From: Phoronis ovalis
Taxonomy: Eukaryota > Phoronida > Phoronidae
Direction: 5' to 3'
NCBI GenBank assembly: GCA_028565635.1
Contig: JAOXYB010027735.1
Location: forward strand, 1 to 15,442
Length of the DNA stretch: 15,442 nt
The position numbers and the translations under genes are program-made. Each line of letters opens with the position of its first letter. The first letter of the stretch is position 1. The notes beneath the pieces are model-generated. The model worked only from the letters and a program-made list of their open reading frames with translations, made no database searches and had not been told where the DNA came from. This document shows positions 1 through 10,080 of the stretch, piece by piece.

Positions 1-1601
1 GTGGGAACGGGAAACATGCGTACTTTATTTTTTGAGGGCTTTATTTAAGCCACCAAGTTGAGCGCGCTTAACAATGGAAACAGGCCTTAAGAATTAACAT
101 GTCAACATGTATTGTACTTCGTATAATTATCTTGAAAACATAATTTTTGACACAGCATGTAAGGAATAAAAAAAGCTAACATTAAACAACAGAAATTAAA
201 AACAATCTATGATGTATTAAAAAATGTCAAAATTTACAGAGTTCATTTTTGTTACGTAAGTGAGATTACTGTATTCTAAACAGACTTTCAAGCTGAATGT
301 AGTCTGAACTAAAACAGGAAATTGAAAAAAAAAAATTGGAAAAGAGAGAAATTAAAATCTTAAATAGCTGATGAAAAGGTTATCACTCCGTGGTAAAGAT
401 TCTCTACTCTAATAATTAAATTAAAGTAATGTTTTCATTTCTTTTTGGCCTGGATTAATTTTATGTTAAAGGATGTTGTTTTTGGATCATCAAACCAAAA
501 TCTCAGCAGTGGTTTGTTGGTTTAGTGTAAATGATGTTCTAACAAGACATTGTTGAAAGACATCTCATCATTAACTTGTTATGAATCTGTTGTTTATCTT
601 AGCATTGGGTGTTCCTTGGAACAGTGACCTGTTGAGCTGCAATGTTTATTTTGTGCCATATTCTGGTGCACTTATTGTAAAAGTTGAATCTTTCCACCAG
701 TACTCAGATGTATCTCGATGACTAAAGGCAGTTTATTACAGTGTGGACAAAATAGTTGATATCCTCTATCAACCATCAGGAAAAAGTATTTGGCTTGTTT
801 TGTGAAATTATATAGCCTCCATAGTTCAAGGTGATGGACATCATATCAGAAGTGTGGTGTATTATTTCATTCTGATATATGGAATATTTATACTTGTCAA
901 TGTCATAAGCAACAGATGATGCAAAATTCAGTCTTCAGTGTTTTAAATTTTTACCAAAATTGTTAATAAAATCTGTTACAAGGACGTTATCCAGGATATC
1001 AGTGCTTATGTTAATTTTGCGGTGACAACAAAGGATATCCAATTAGTATGATTTCAGTTTTTTTCATGATGATATCAGGAGATTTTAGTAATGTTGGACT
1101 CCAGTGATTGTATTATAAACTGTTTGTGGTCAGTAATTTGCTAGCAAAGATATGGAACTTAAGAGCAATGACTATTACAAATGATGATCCAATTAACTGT
1201 TTCCCCCACATTATCATGTAAAACATTGCTAATTGTCATACTTGTATGATAGCTACACAAAAAATACCCAAGAATAGACGAAACAAGGATTTCCTTCACT
1301 ATATAACGTGGATGTGGAACATATCTGAGATAGTGAGGAATATTACAGTGTAAATGATGGATTATTGTAGAGCTATATAGTTTGGTAGTGTCATTTACAT
1401 CAGAACTTAACAGATTAGTGTCAAAATATTAATTGCATATCCAAAAGGGCAATCAGTGGCAATTAAAATAGGAATCATCAATCAGCAAGGATGCTCTGAA
1501 TCTGTGCAGGGTTTCATTTACTTGATGTGGTTGTACGTTAAGCATCTACAAAGCAGGTTTTTATGAAGTTTTTCTCTACAAAAGTTTTTTGAATTCCACA
1601 G
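1..1601. other. Non-coding 5' flank or 5' intronic sequence
   Basis: No reading frame here looks like protein, and no RNA gene was recognised. The sequence is AT-rich with homopolymer A and T runs, as in the introns downstream. A donor-like GTAAGT at 256-261 has only a 16-base block between it and the nearest acceptor-like AG, which is too little to call an exon. If the LIM gene has a separate 5' untranslated exon and promoter they would lie here or further upstream, but no single TATA or initiator arrangement stands out. Confidence 0.6.
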
Positions 1602-1613
1602 AGGATGCTTAAC
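1537..1613 (+). repeat. 10-bp inverted repeat spanning the candidate start codon
   Basis: GTTAAGCATC at 1537-1546 is perfectly complementary to GATGCTTAAC at 1604-1613, with a loop of about 57 bases. The 3' arm contains the upstream candidate ATG (1605-1607). If both arms are transcribed, the stem would pair the start codon. With this base composition a 10-bp stem can arise by chance, so function is only a possibility. Confidence 0.35.
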
Positions 1614-1677
1614 AGTAGTTCTCCTTTGATAAATTGTTTACCTGCTTTAAAGTTTAAGATGCCTAAATGGAAAAGTG
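1602..1677 (+). CDS. Probable first coding exon of the LIM-domain gene
   Basis: The exon ends at a near-consensus donor (GTAAGTAT from 1678) after the first base of a codon. Joined to the acceptor at 3445-3446, the split codon becomes GAA and the frame continues straight into the LIM exon, giving MPKWKS-E-DAFDSE across the junction. Two in-frame starts are possible. ATG 1605 has A at -3 and would add an 18-residue Ser/Leu-rich leader; ATG 1659 also has A at -3. An in-frame TGA near 1588 limits the frame upstream. The block could instead be an internal exon, because the AG at 1600-1601 follows a pyrimidine-rich stretch. The phase match and donor are seen in the sequence; use as the start exon is inferred. 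Confidence 0.5.
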
Positions 1678-3446
1678 GTAAGTATCATATTAAAGTAAAA
1701 TCTGCATTGTAAAGTGCATCTGGCATTAACTTCATTATTCAATATTTATGTAATTCGTGGGTTCTCTATCTCACTGTCAATAGAATCAACTGTTAACTTC
1801 CTAATCCAGTATTCCTAAAGTTAATAATTTGGACATTTTGTTCTTCCTGTATTTATAAAATTAATTGTCTTTACATCTGTTTCCTGTTACTGATTGTATT
1901 TGATTGTTATCATTCTATGATAATGTGTGGTCACAACTATTGCATCAATTTGCATTTAGAGTTTGTTAATTTAAGTAGTTGACCAGAGTCTTACTTTGAT
2001 CTTGCCAAAGTATGGTGCTATTTGATTTAGTTTGATTTGGCTTAACAGTTTTAATTTTTTTTATAAAGTTGGTATTTTATTATTCTTTTGACACATATGT
2101 TCATAATCACAAAGCTGATTATGAGGTTTTTTGAGAGATGTTTTTTCTTTGGTTTAGAAGGCTAACAAGTGTTGATCTTTTGTTTCATCTAATCTACTCT
2201 AGTGTTTTTGAACAGCTTCAGATGAAGAAGGTTGGATATTTATTAAAAATACTTAATTAAGACACTTCATTTCAATGCACAATACATGGCAAACGGATAA
2301 AATAATAAAACTTGTCATAGGATAACATAATAAAACTTGTTATAGGATAATCAACAATTTTTGAATTTTTAGCTTGAGTAATGTTTCTTTTTCTGTGATA
2401 TTAAAATTGGACACTTCAGTATGTAGGTGGTTTAATAACTAAATGTAGCATCCTGTCAAATAGTTTTGGAACATAGGGTAGTTATTTTTAAAGAATAATA
2501 TTTCCATGTTTAACTTCAAAATGCAGTTTGATTGGTTTTCTCTAATAACACAAGCAAACAAATTGTAGAAGTATGCAGACAATTATGTTTAGTATTTTTG
2601 CAAAGTTTATATATACCTACATAGATAATTGGGTATTTTTTCAACCTGCTTACCACAGATATAAATACAAGTGGGATGAATTTTCAGTAAGCTAATAACC
2701 ATTTATTAATTCTGAGTTGGCATTTTCACAACTGTCAGTCGTAATTCTTTTCATTTCATCACATTAGAAGGTATATCACCAATTTGGTTTGTAATGGTAA
2801 GGTTGTGATACAGAAACCCAATTTCTTATCATTCTTTTGATTTTACTAAATGAGGATTCTATAGTACTTTCGATCGTTCATCTACTTTATCTCGAAAATT
2901 GTGGGCAAATTAAAAGTAGTCAGGGGAATAATCCCGGAGAATAATAAGGTTGAGAAAGTTGCGAAAGTTAATAGCAGTGTTTTACTGTTGAGGTCAATCA
3001 TTATAGTATATTGACGTACAATTGCTAATTTGTAATATAATCAAAGGTAGCATTTAACACATGCATCTTACCTATTTTATTAAAGCACTGTAAAAACTGA
3101 TTGTTACTATGCTTGTATTTTCATAGATACTTTAACATTGCTATCATAAAAACATGTTTGTGAAATATTGTAGGCCAATATTTTTTTAATATACTTTTGA
3201 CGGATCTACTTTTTTTTATTAGATATAATTTGATAACACCTTCTATAATTTGTATATGGCTGAAGGTTCTGTAATGCAATTTGAGTTAAATGAAATGTAA
3301 GTGCCACATTAGACAAGGTCTTGTGGCTGAGTTACAAAGAAGAACAATACAGGAACAGGATATGACAATTAGTTTATACTGCCACCAGAATGATGCAATG
3401 GATCAATCTTTTTATTATTTAAATGTTATCTTGTTATTGTTTTCAG
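1678..3446 (+). other. Probable intron between the first two exons of the LIM gene
   Basis: It begins GTAAGTAT and ends in a T-rich tract followed by TTTTCAG, a good donor and acceptor. It holds a 25-bp tandem duplication (2295-2350). The reading frame of the downstream LIM exon is open back to a TAA at 3287-3289, which makes an ATG at 3290 look like a start. The peptide from the final part of that extension (about 3400-3446) is Phe, Tyr, Leu and Ile rich and coincides with the polypyrimidine tract, so this part is read here as intron. The stretch 3313-3360 is more protein-like (GLVAELQRRTIQEQ) and could be a longer exon form. Confidence 0.6.
2295..2350. repeat. 25-bp tandem repeat, about 2.2 copies
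   Basis: Copies at 2295-2319 and 2320-2344 start with GGATAA and differ at two positions. A third begins at 2345 with GGATAA and then diverges. This is a simple local duplication within the intron, with no coding or regulatory meaning evident. Confidence 0.9.
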
Positions 3447-3699
3447 AAGATGCTTTTGACTCGGAGTTGGAGCAGATTTGTGTTTTGAGAAATCTTACAC
3501 ATATTGGCGGTGACCGACGTCCTCTTATAGGAGCTGATAGTGAAAATCTGAACGGCATGAATTCCTTAAGAAGAAATAACCATAGCTGTTCTGATGTCAT
3601 CAGCGTGGAGAAATGTGGTGTATGTGGATTCTTTGTTAGAGATGATCGTATCTGTATTAAAAAAGATGTCTACCATGGATCCTGCTTCAAGTGTGTCAA
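3447..3699 (+). CDS. LIM-domain exon (first zinc knuckle), internal exon
   Basis: This is the best-supported coding segment. LIM domains are double zinc fingers that mediate protein-protein contacts, often in cytoskeletal or transcriptional complexes. Numbering from ATG 1605, the ligands are Cys81, Cys84, His101, Cys104 and Cys107, matching C-x2-C-x16-H-x2-C-x2-C. The first Cys codon is at 3614-3616, and the core reads CGVCGFF...YHGSCFKC. About 55 residues before it are polar and of no recognised family, including ICVLRNLTHIGGDRRPL. The 253-bp exon enters in phase 1 after TTTTCAG and leaves in phase 2 at GTAAGATTTT, two residues short of the Cys expected at 110. The LIM domain is therefore completed by another exon. 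The subfamily cannot be named from half a LIM domain. The opposite-strand frame here is a shadow. Confidence 0.85.
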
Positions 3700-3722
3700 G
3701 TAAGATTTTCTCTCTTTCACAC

Positions 3723-3871
3723 TGTTCTCCACAAAATATTGTACACTAATTCTATGTCCAATATTTATTTTGCGGTAAGCCCCAAATATGGACAGAAAAA
3801 ACGGGTTCATAATTTGTGACTAAATGTATGCTGGGATATCCCGAATATGTGCATAATCTTTGTGGAGAACA
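3723..3871. mobile_element. Small MITE-like terminal inverted repeat element, 149 bp
   Basis: The first 11 bases (TGTTCTCCACA) are the exact reverse complement of the last 11, and weaker complementarity continues to about 30 bases. Inside is a second inverted repeat (3755-3766 with 3784-3794, one-base bulge) and a 10-bp palindrome GGGATATCCC at 3833-3842. It has no coding capacity, as expected of a non-autonomous miniature element. No convincing target-site duplication was seen, so the class is unknown, and it could be a decayed copy or just a strong foldback. It starts 24 bases after the LIM exon's donor. Confidence 0.5.
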
Positions 3872-4323
3872 TTCAGTCAGATCTGGTAGTTGTTTTCCTT
3901 GAAACTCGGTTATTTCAGCCCACAAACTTCTTCACTGTGGTCATTCATGTACTTTCTGATAAAAGGGCTGGGGTCTAAAAAATAAATAGTGTGCCCTGAA
4001 AACTGGGTGCTAGGAACGAAAGTATAAGTTTGACTCTGGGAGAGGTTTGTATCTAGGCATTTGTCTTATAAGTACTTGCTACCAAATTCATACTGAACAG
4101 GAGCATCTTATCATTTGAGGCCACTTATTAAATCTATGAAATACATGATGTAGACAATAAAATTCATTCAAAAATTGATATCACAATGTCTCAAAAATTT
4201 CTGTGTATGATATCTCATTTCTGAATTTTCAAATTCTCGTAATTATTGCTGCACTAAAATCAGCTTTTCTTTGTCAGAATCTTTGACAAATATATGGTAC
4301 CGGCCATAATATTCAACAAACTC

Positions 4324-4348
4324 ATTCTATTGTTATGATCAATAGAAT
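4324..4348. repeat. Perfect 9-bp hairpin
   Basis: ATTCTATTG and CAATAGAAT pair perfectly around a 7-base loop. It is not followed by a tract suggesting a terminator and lies in intron-like sequence, so it is most simply a chance or relic foldback. Confidence 0.6.
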
Positions 4349-4442
4349 AAAAATTAACACAATTTTTTTAAATAATTCCCCTAGCCTAGCATCTCATAGT
4401 TGGTATATCGTTTAGTATCGATTGTCTTATTTCCTTCTACAG

Positions 4443-4563
4443 ATTTGTGTATGTTAAGTGTATGTACTTCCACTTGCTACATGAAATAATAGTTTCTCAA
4501 ACATTTTTCATACATTACAAAATAACATTTCTTCGTGTGGTTCATCATTATATTTGGGCACAA
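4443..4563 (+). other. Exon-like block with strong splice sites, weak coding character
   Basis: A good acceptor (TTCCTTCTACAG) and a consensus donor (CAA|GTAAGT) bracket 121 bases. The block is open in the phase required to follow the LIM exon (phase 2 in, phase 0 out). The peptide is rich in His, Tyr, Phe and Ile, contains KCMYFHLLHEII, and does not supply the second LIM zinc knuckle. Such composition is typical of translated AT-rich intron. It may be a pseudo-exon or an alternative exon. Confidence 0.2.
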
Positions 4564-4996
4564 GTAAGTTTATTGTTCTTGACAAAGCACACAATAGTTT
4601 ATACTGTGCAATCTACCTTGCACATCTGGGAACATGTTTGTATAGTGCTGCTCTCTAGTGGGTAATTTGTTCTTAATTTCATCTAGCATTCTAGTTAAAG
4701 GAAATAATTAAATTTTATTGTTTTGGAACTTATTAATATTCTGGATGAATAAAATGTTAAGTCTTGAGTGGAATAAAATTGTTATTCGTCTTTGTGCAAA
4801 TTGATAGCATGTATAAACAGCTCTAAACAGAAATTCTTCTTTGATGTTCAATCAACATCACATAGCAGTGTGGATTATCAGCTTGTATTCTTCAGAGAAT
4901 AACTCTAACAAGAGATCTCATGCACATGTCTTAACTTTAATTTAGTTTGACTCAAAATTTTCATCAAATTGCATGACATGAGAAAAAACTCTGTTA

Positions 4997-5150
4997 GCCT
5001 TTTCTTGATATCACAAAAAGTTAAGTGCTACATGACATATTTAGCATGGAATATAGGCCTTTCTTGATATCTCTGTGCTACGTGCTTTGTGAAGCATACT
5101 TGCCTGCAGATAATCATGTGATGCTACGTGCTATAAGAAGCATATTGCCA
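4997..5150. repeat. Diverged short direct repeats
   Basis: The 11-mer TGCTACGTGCT occurs at 5076-5086 and 5122-5132, each followed by GAAGCATA (5091 and 5137), giving a 46-bp period. A more diverged relative begins at 5026 (TGCTACATG). TTCTTGATATC also recurs at about 5001 and 5061. These look like an old local tandem duplication. The 67-codon frame across it is a by-product. Confidence 0.6.
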
Positions 5151-7499
5151 GTGTTCAATCAAGTTATAAAAATTTATCGTTCTAGCTTTTTGATATTTGC
5201 TATAAAACAAACCAAAAAATCTAATTAATTAAGATATTTGATATAAACCTCACCTGTAACACTTAAATAGTTGTTTACTAATCTATCTATACATAGAACA
5301 TTTCACCAGAGTAACTATTTCACTCCTAAAATTTTACAATCACATGTTAAAAAAATAATAAAAATTTACTGATTATCATATAGTGCAATGGTTGTTTCTT
5401 TTGGTCTGTTTTGATAGAGGATGCTTGTAGTTGTGGGTATCATTGACCAGCTGTTAACACAATAATTCTATCAGTTTCCATACACCTGTGCCTGGATTTG
5501 AAAATGTAGACAAAGTTTATTAATTTTGACAACAGTTCTGCTGTTTATATTATTAAGTTTAAAAAAACCCTGAGCAGGTGCACATTTTGACTAAGCTGAG
5601 GTAAAGCACTTGACATAAATATGATAGATCATAGATAGAAGCAGGAATTTTACTTTATTGTTTATTCCTTTTTTATTTTCAATACAAAATTATGTCCTTT
5701 TCAGGAACTTAACAGAACATTAGGATAGTATAATTCTGAACCATAGCTTTTTCAAAGTTGACATCAAAGGGGGCAGTGAATAATTTTGTTTTGCAAATTT
5801 GATCGCTTTATGATTAAGAGGGGTATACATGGAGCTCCAAAATTATGAATGTGTTCCTGTGTCATCAAAGTTAGTGTGCATACTCCTAAAAGGTAAAAAT
5901 CTGAATCATTTTCTTCACTCAATACATGTGTATATGTAGCCTGTCAATGTCATTTTTAAGGTCGGACTTGTCAATTTTTATGCCTGTGTAGCCCTGTTGT
6001 ACCACTTTAATACTGAACAGAAGCAACTAATATGACATCTTGAAATGTAAAGGCCATAAGATGCAAAAGTTTAATTTGTGCAATACCTTAACCTTTAGGT
6101 GACTTATGAAATATGACACTCTCAAGAAGCCTACAACTGTATTAGTTTAGACTGTACAGCCATGTGTATTAACCAGGCAATTTCAAAATTTATTAGAAAA
6201 CTGTTGTGCAAAGTTTATCAAATGGAAGATCTTATTTACTTATAAAGGGGTTGCTGAGAAATGATTAGGTAAATTTTAGAATATAAAGTAGATTAATTAA
6301 CCAAGTAGGCATGAGCGAAATTGAGGATGGAATTTTGTAACACACAAAAATAATTAGTTACTTATTTTGTGAAGGCATAAAAATCTACAAGGAATCCAGG
6401 TAATGTGTGTGATGTACAGCAGTCATGTCCATGTGTGGCTATGAAGACTGGCAGGTTTCCAGCATGCTTCAGACTACACATAAGTCTGATCATAGTATAA
6501 GAATACTTACTGTACATCATGAGTGGGTGTTGCATATGCTGAAGTGAAGTCAAGTGTCTGTCCCTTTGGTTAGCATCTAAAGTCAAGTACAGCCCTTGTT
6601 TGCACCTATGGTTAGCACAATTGTTTAGGGTACAGAGAAAAACAATTTTGGTAAGCTTTGTTAGCTATCTTATATTATATATATTGTATACCTATTCCTC
6701 AACCAGGGACCAGTAAAAAATAAATAATGCCAATGGGATTAAATTTTTCACAAGGTTAATGCAAGGAAAAATTTATGGTTTGCTGTATTGACTATGTGTG
6801 GTCTAATAGAGATGTTGCGGTCATATGAATAACTGAATACAAGGTGTTGGACACATAATATGTCCTCATATGGCAAATGTGGTAAGATAATGATTACTTG
6901 ATGAGTTCATGATTATGGTACTCATGAAATGTTCTTTAAATATAAATCATTTGTAGTGAACATTTAGATTTTGTCATCTTCTACATGAGGTAAGAGCTTT
7001 AATTCGTTTGTGGTCACATTGTTTTTTTTTCTTGGCAATCTTACTTTTTATTGGATTATCAGTTGATTATTGGTAGCATATAGAATCAGAGGTTTTGACT
7101 TCGCAAATTTCTATCTGACATTCTGCAAGTAGATGCAGCACACACATTGTGTGATTTTTTTTATTATAAGACAATAGGAAAATGCTCAGAATTGGGAGCA
7201 ATCATATAGCTGAGAAGAGAACTTTCCATTGCTAGTCATGTTGTAATTTAGTCTGGGTATTTTTGTTTTGAACATAAATATTAATTAAGTACACATCAAT
7301 CTGCAGAACATGGAATTTGCAAGCTTAGAAGACATTGCTTTCTCATACTTTGTAAACAGACTTGCATAATGTAATAATAGAAAACACTTTCATTGCTTTG
7401 ACTATCATGCTATTAATAATTTGCCCTCTGCTTAACATAGCATAATTGTAATGTAATATTTCTTGTTAACAGTTTTTTTTTTTCATTAGGACTGTTCTC

Positions 7500-7515
7500 A
7501 TTAATCATGATTAAT
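7500..7515. repeat. Perfect 16-bp palindrome
   Basis: ATTAATCATGATTAAT equals its own reverse complement. It could bind a dimeric factor, and ATTA cores suit homeodomains, but a single unflanked copy in AT-rich sequence is not enough to call a regulatory site. Confidence 0.7.
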
Positions 7516-7588
7516 ATCTGCTGGCATCCTATATTGTAACACTGGCATTATTTTTTTTTGTCTTCATAAAATGAAGTATAAGGCTCAG

Positions 7589-7625
7589 TTTTAGGGGTTG
7601 TCATTAGAGTCATCGAAACCCTAAA
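7589..7625. repeat. Bulged foldback, TTTAGGGGTT with AACCCTAAA
   Basis: TTTAGGGGTT near 7590-7599 pairs with AACCCTAAA at 7617-7625 with one bulged G. The arms contain a telomere-like TTAGGG and its complement only once each, so this is not a telomeric repeat. Confidence 0.5.
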
Positions 7626-8116
7626 TGCTAAATTTAGGTGATTTGGTAAAATCCCTTACCCCTTTGATCCTGAATTTAAATAATGATTATAGAAATTTTA
7701 AGCTGCTGTTTCTTCTTGAGCCAGATTATTTTTGTCAATTCACAAAAAGGGAATATTCCTATTTTTACAGCTGGTTATCTATGACAGTAGTTTTAAACAG
7801 ATGAAGATAAACAGTAATGACCTTTTCCTATCTTAACAATTCTCATTTTTATGCAAAAACTATAATCTTTATTTGTCTGGCAAATTGTGAATAAATGAAT
7901 CCAGAGAGTACATGTTTAGCAAAAGTAGCAATATACTAAAAATAGTGTTGTACTTAAAAACTTGGAATAGTAAAGATGAGATTTTTTTTTATTTTTCGTG
8001 ATTTTGTTTTGAAATAGAAAGTTAGCTATACTGTAGTCTAAGAATGGTTGTCTATCTGAATTATCTCTAGCTCCCTGTACTTTTATTGCAATATGATTAT
8101 TGTGTTTGGTTTGATG

Positions 8117-8157
8117 ATTACCATATAAAAGCTTATTTTATTTTCTTTTATGGTAAT
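8117..8157. repeat. Imperfect hairpin
   Basis: ATTACCATATAAAAG and CTTTTATGGTAAT are complementary apart from a two-base bulge, around a T-rich loop of about 14 bases. It lies in intron-like sequence and no function is evident. Confidence 0.55.
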
Positions 8158-8218
8158 ATAATTATAGTGTTTATTGGTACACTTACTTGGGCAACTAACT
8201 TTAATATGGTAAAGTTGA

Positions 8219-8332
8219 ATGGCCAGTTTCTTTCTGTTGAGTAGAGATAATTATATTAAGGATTTGAGCAGTCCCATACCTGATTTGTGCAAAGACATTC
8301 ACTTGATGGCTGCTAACTTCTTGGAAAGGTAG
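8219..8332 (+). other. 37-codon ORF and possible exon (8272-8328)
   Basis: An ATG frame runs from 8219 to a TAG at 8330-8332. Its composition is more protein-like than the surroundings, with segments SSPIPDLCKDIHL and MAANFLER. The second half can be an exon: AG at 8270-8271, then 57 bases in phase 2, ending GGAAAG|GTAGCT in phase 2. That phase suits the LIM gene and keeps the frame (57 is divisible by 3), but it lacks the Cys pattern expected next in a LIM domain. No family was recognised. It may be an alternative exon, a relic of a mobile-element ORF, or chance. Confidence 0.25.
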
Positions 8333-8490
8333 CTCTACATGGATGGATTATGGGAGAGGTGGGTGCATTAAACGAGGCCAGTAATGATTACAGTACTGTT
8401 CACTGTTTCTATATGTTCAGTAATAAAATGGATATGTATGTTACAATATAATAATATAATGTTACCAGCAAGGGAAAGGTAATAACCAGT

Positions 8491-8531
8491 AAGATCCCAT
8501 ATACTATTTATAAGACATTGTCAAAGTATGT
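8491..8531 (+). repeat. Left arm of a perfect 41-bp inverted repeat
   Basis: All 41 bases, starting AAGATCCCATATAC, are the reverse complement of 12399-12439. Outside the match, a short AATAA follows on both arms with a 4-base offset; inside it, similarity stops at once. The arms are 3.9 kb apart. Either they are terminal repeats of one element spanning 8491-12439, or two oppositely oriented copies of a dispersed short repeat. No transposase-like frame was found between them and no clear target duplication outside. Confidence 0.9.
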
Positions 8532-8654
8532 TGTGCACCAAGAAAACCTTATCGTAAAAGAATCTAAAAAAATATGGTTTGTATATCTCCTGCTATTAAA
8601 GCAAGTTTAAATTTGGGATTGCTAATAATGTGGAAATTAAGACAGTAGTGCCTG

Positions 8655-8666
8655 CTAGCGCGCTAG
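8655..8666. repeat. 12-bp GC-rich palindrome
   Basis: CTAGCGCGCTAG is self-complementary and contains two CpGs in a region where CpG is scarce. It is followed by three GCTGCTG-type triplets. It could be a binding site, but there is no other support. Confidence 0.6.
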
Positions 8667-10080
8667 ACATGGTGCTGCTGCTGGAAGTGGTTTATTTAAT
8701 AGTATGAGCTTATTTCTCTTATCTTGGATGGGCAGGAAGATTTTATTTTCTTTTGGTTCCTGGAGAATCTTTAATCATATACCAACAAGACATTCCTTTT
8801 TCTTACATTACATCATAAAGTTTATAAATAATTACGGTTTGATGTCATAATTTCATACAATAGATATATGGATTAATAATTTTCGCAGTCTAAGCTTTTT
8901 CTAGGAATAGATCCTGGTATGTAAATACAAAGTTTTCAATTTGATAATCAGACAGAGGCAACAATATTAATTGATTAATTAGGCTGTAGAAGAGGTCTTG
9001 TTTTATTACTTACTCTTTGCATGTATTTTGGTACTGGTATTTAGAGGCAGACTTGCTGGTTCATTTCTTTAATCATCTACACTATGTTAAAATACTTTGT
9101 TTAGTAAATTAAAATCAATACATTAACAGAAATGATTTTTCCTATTACGGAAAGCTTCCATGTTTTTTAAAAACTTCAATATTAATTCTTTTATCAATTT
9201 TTATTAAAAGAACAGAATTGAAGCCTGTCAATCAGATGCTACAGGGACGGAAAAATTATATTCCTAATTGTGTGGTTTCCTGCAATTAAACTAAACTTCC
9301 CATTTATCTAAAATTATCAATATTTACTTTGTTTAAAACTGTCATCAATTGTTTTAATTGGACTAAAATTCAGGCTAGATGCAGTTTAGAATTTCCAAGA
9401 ATTTGCATAGGATTTAAATTATATTATCATTCTTTTCATGTAAATAAACGATCTGTGGAATATAAAATAACCTATTTGCAAAGCTTTGCAGTGTTGAAGG
9501 TTTCAAACAATTTTTATGAAGCAACATCTGTAAAAATTACTGCTTTTGCTCCAATAGCAAATTTTTTAAAACTTAGCACTCTGATACATCATTCATGTCA
9601 GGCTTAAACTTGAAAATAAAATTTAGAGATGGAACATCACAGTAAACGATATACTAATGTATGTACCCGACTTCAGTGTATCTGTGACTAGGTAGATTTT
9701 TATGTTGCTTTGTATAAGAGGTGTATGAAATTTTGGAATTTTTTCAAATGAATAATTTTGTCAGCTGTATCAGGTACTAGCTTATTGTGCATAAGTTGAT
9801 TGATAATGGTGGATTTATTTGATGATATGCCAACAGTTTGTATCAGCAAGTGTATGTAGTTAGTACATGTTTGGCAAAAATCTATCAAAAAGCAACAGGA
9901 TTGAAGCATTATTATGCTTTCTGTTTCACAAGCAAGCCTACCTAGTATTACCAACGTCTGTATATCAATAATGTAGTTTTGAATAAAGAATTATTCTTGA
10001 ATGACTGGCATAGGATCTTGAGTACTACATGTAGAAGAATCCTGAAAGCATCATATTGGATAAATTATTTATAAGCAGCT

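Larger units (their letters stand above)
3700..4442 (+). other. Intron-like sequence after the LIM exon
   Basis: It starts with the donor of the LIM exon and contains the small inverted-repeat element at 3723-3871 and a perfect 9-bp hairpin at 4324-4348. It ends at a pyrimidine-rich acceptor-like run (TTATTTCCTTCTACAG). No coding signal was seen inside. Confidence 0.5.
4564..8218. other. Intron-like, no gene recognised
   Basis: About 3.6 kb of AT-rich sequence. Open frames at 5025-5228 (+) and 6362-6586 (-) were examined and show no recognisable domain or exon structure. Contents include a decayed direct-repeat patch (4997-5150), an AT-dinucleotide run near 6670-6690, a bulged foldback at 7589-7625, a 16-bp perfect palindrome (7500-7515), a hairpin at 8117-8157 and scattered poly-T. 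A good donor-like CATGAG|GTAAGA ends at 6987, with only a 22-base block back to the nearest AG. Confidence 0.55.

Noticed and set aside
3290-3446. ATG 3290 as the start of the LIM protein
   Set aside because: The frame runs through a T-rich polypyrimidine tract and TTTTCAG just before the LIM exon, and a phase-matched upstream exon exists. The open frame is probably fortuitous, though a longer exon form from about 3313 cannot be excluded.
3415-3600. 61-codon minus-strand frame
   Set aside because: It is antisense to the LIM exon, whose zinc-ligand pattern fixes the coding strand.
4447-4665. 72-codon frame from 4447 as a gene
   Set aside because: It starts at GTG, not ATG, and the peptide is typical of AT-rich intron. 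Only the splice-bounded part 4443-4563 is kept, as a weak exon candidate.
6362-6586. Minus-strand 74-codon frame
   Set aside because: The composition is fairly balanced, but no motif, splice signals or neighbours support it.
6966-6987. 22-base block ending at a good GTAAGA donor and reading FCHLLHE
   Set aside because: It superficially resembles a LIM end (C-x3-H) but is too short, and the acceptor is weak. It is best treated as a lone donor-like site.
7589-7625. Telomere-like TTAGGG and CCCTAA
   Set aside because: There is a single copy on each arm of a foldback. Telomeric or interstitial telomeric DNA needs tandem units.
9329-9607. 92-codon plus-strand frame
   Set aside because: It has no recognisable domain, no ATG at its start codon (TTG), and the composition of translated AT-rich DNA.
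9700-9954. 84-codon minus-strand frame considered as a transposase remnant
   Set aside because: No catalytic motif or zinc-finger pattern could be identified, so calling it a transposase would be guesswork.
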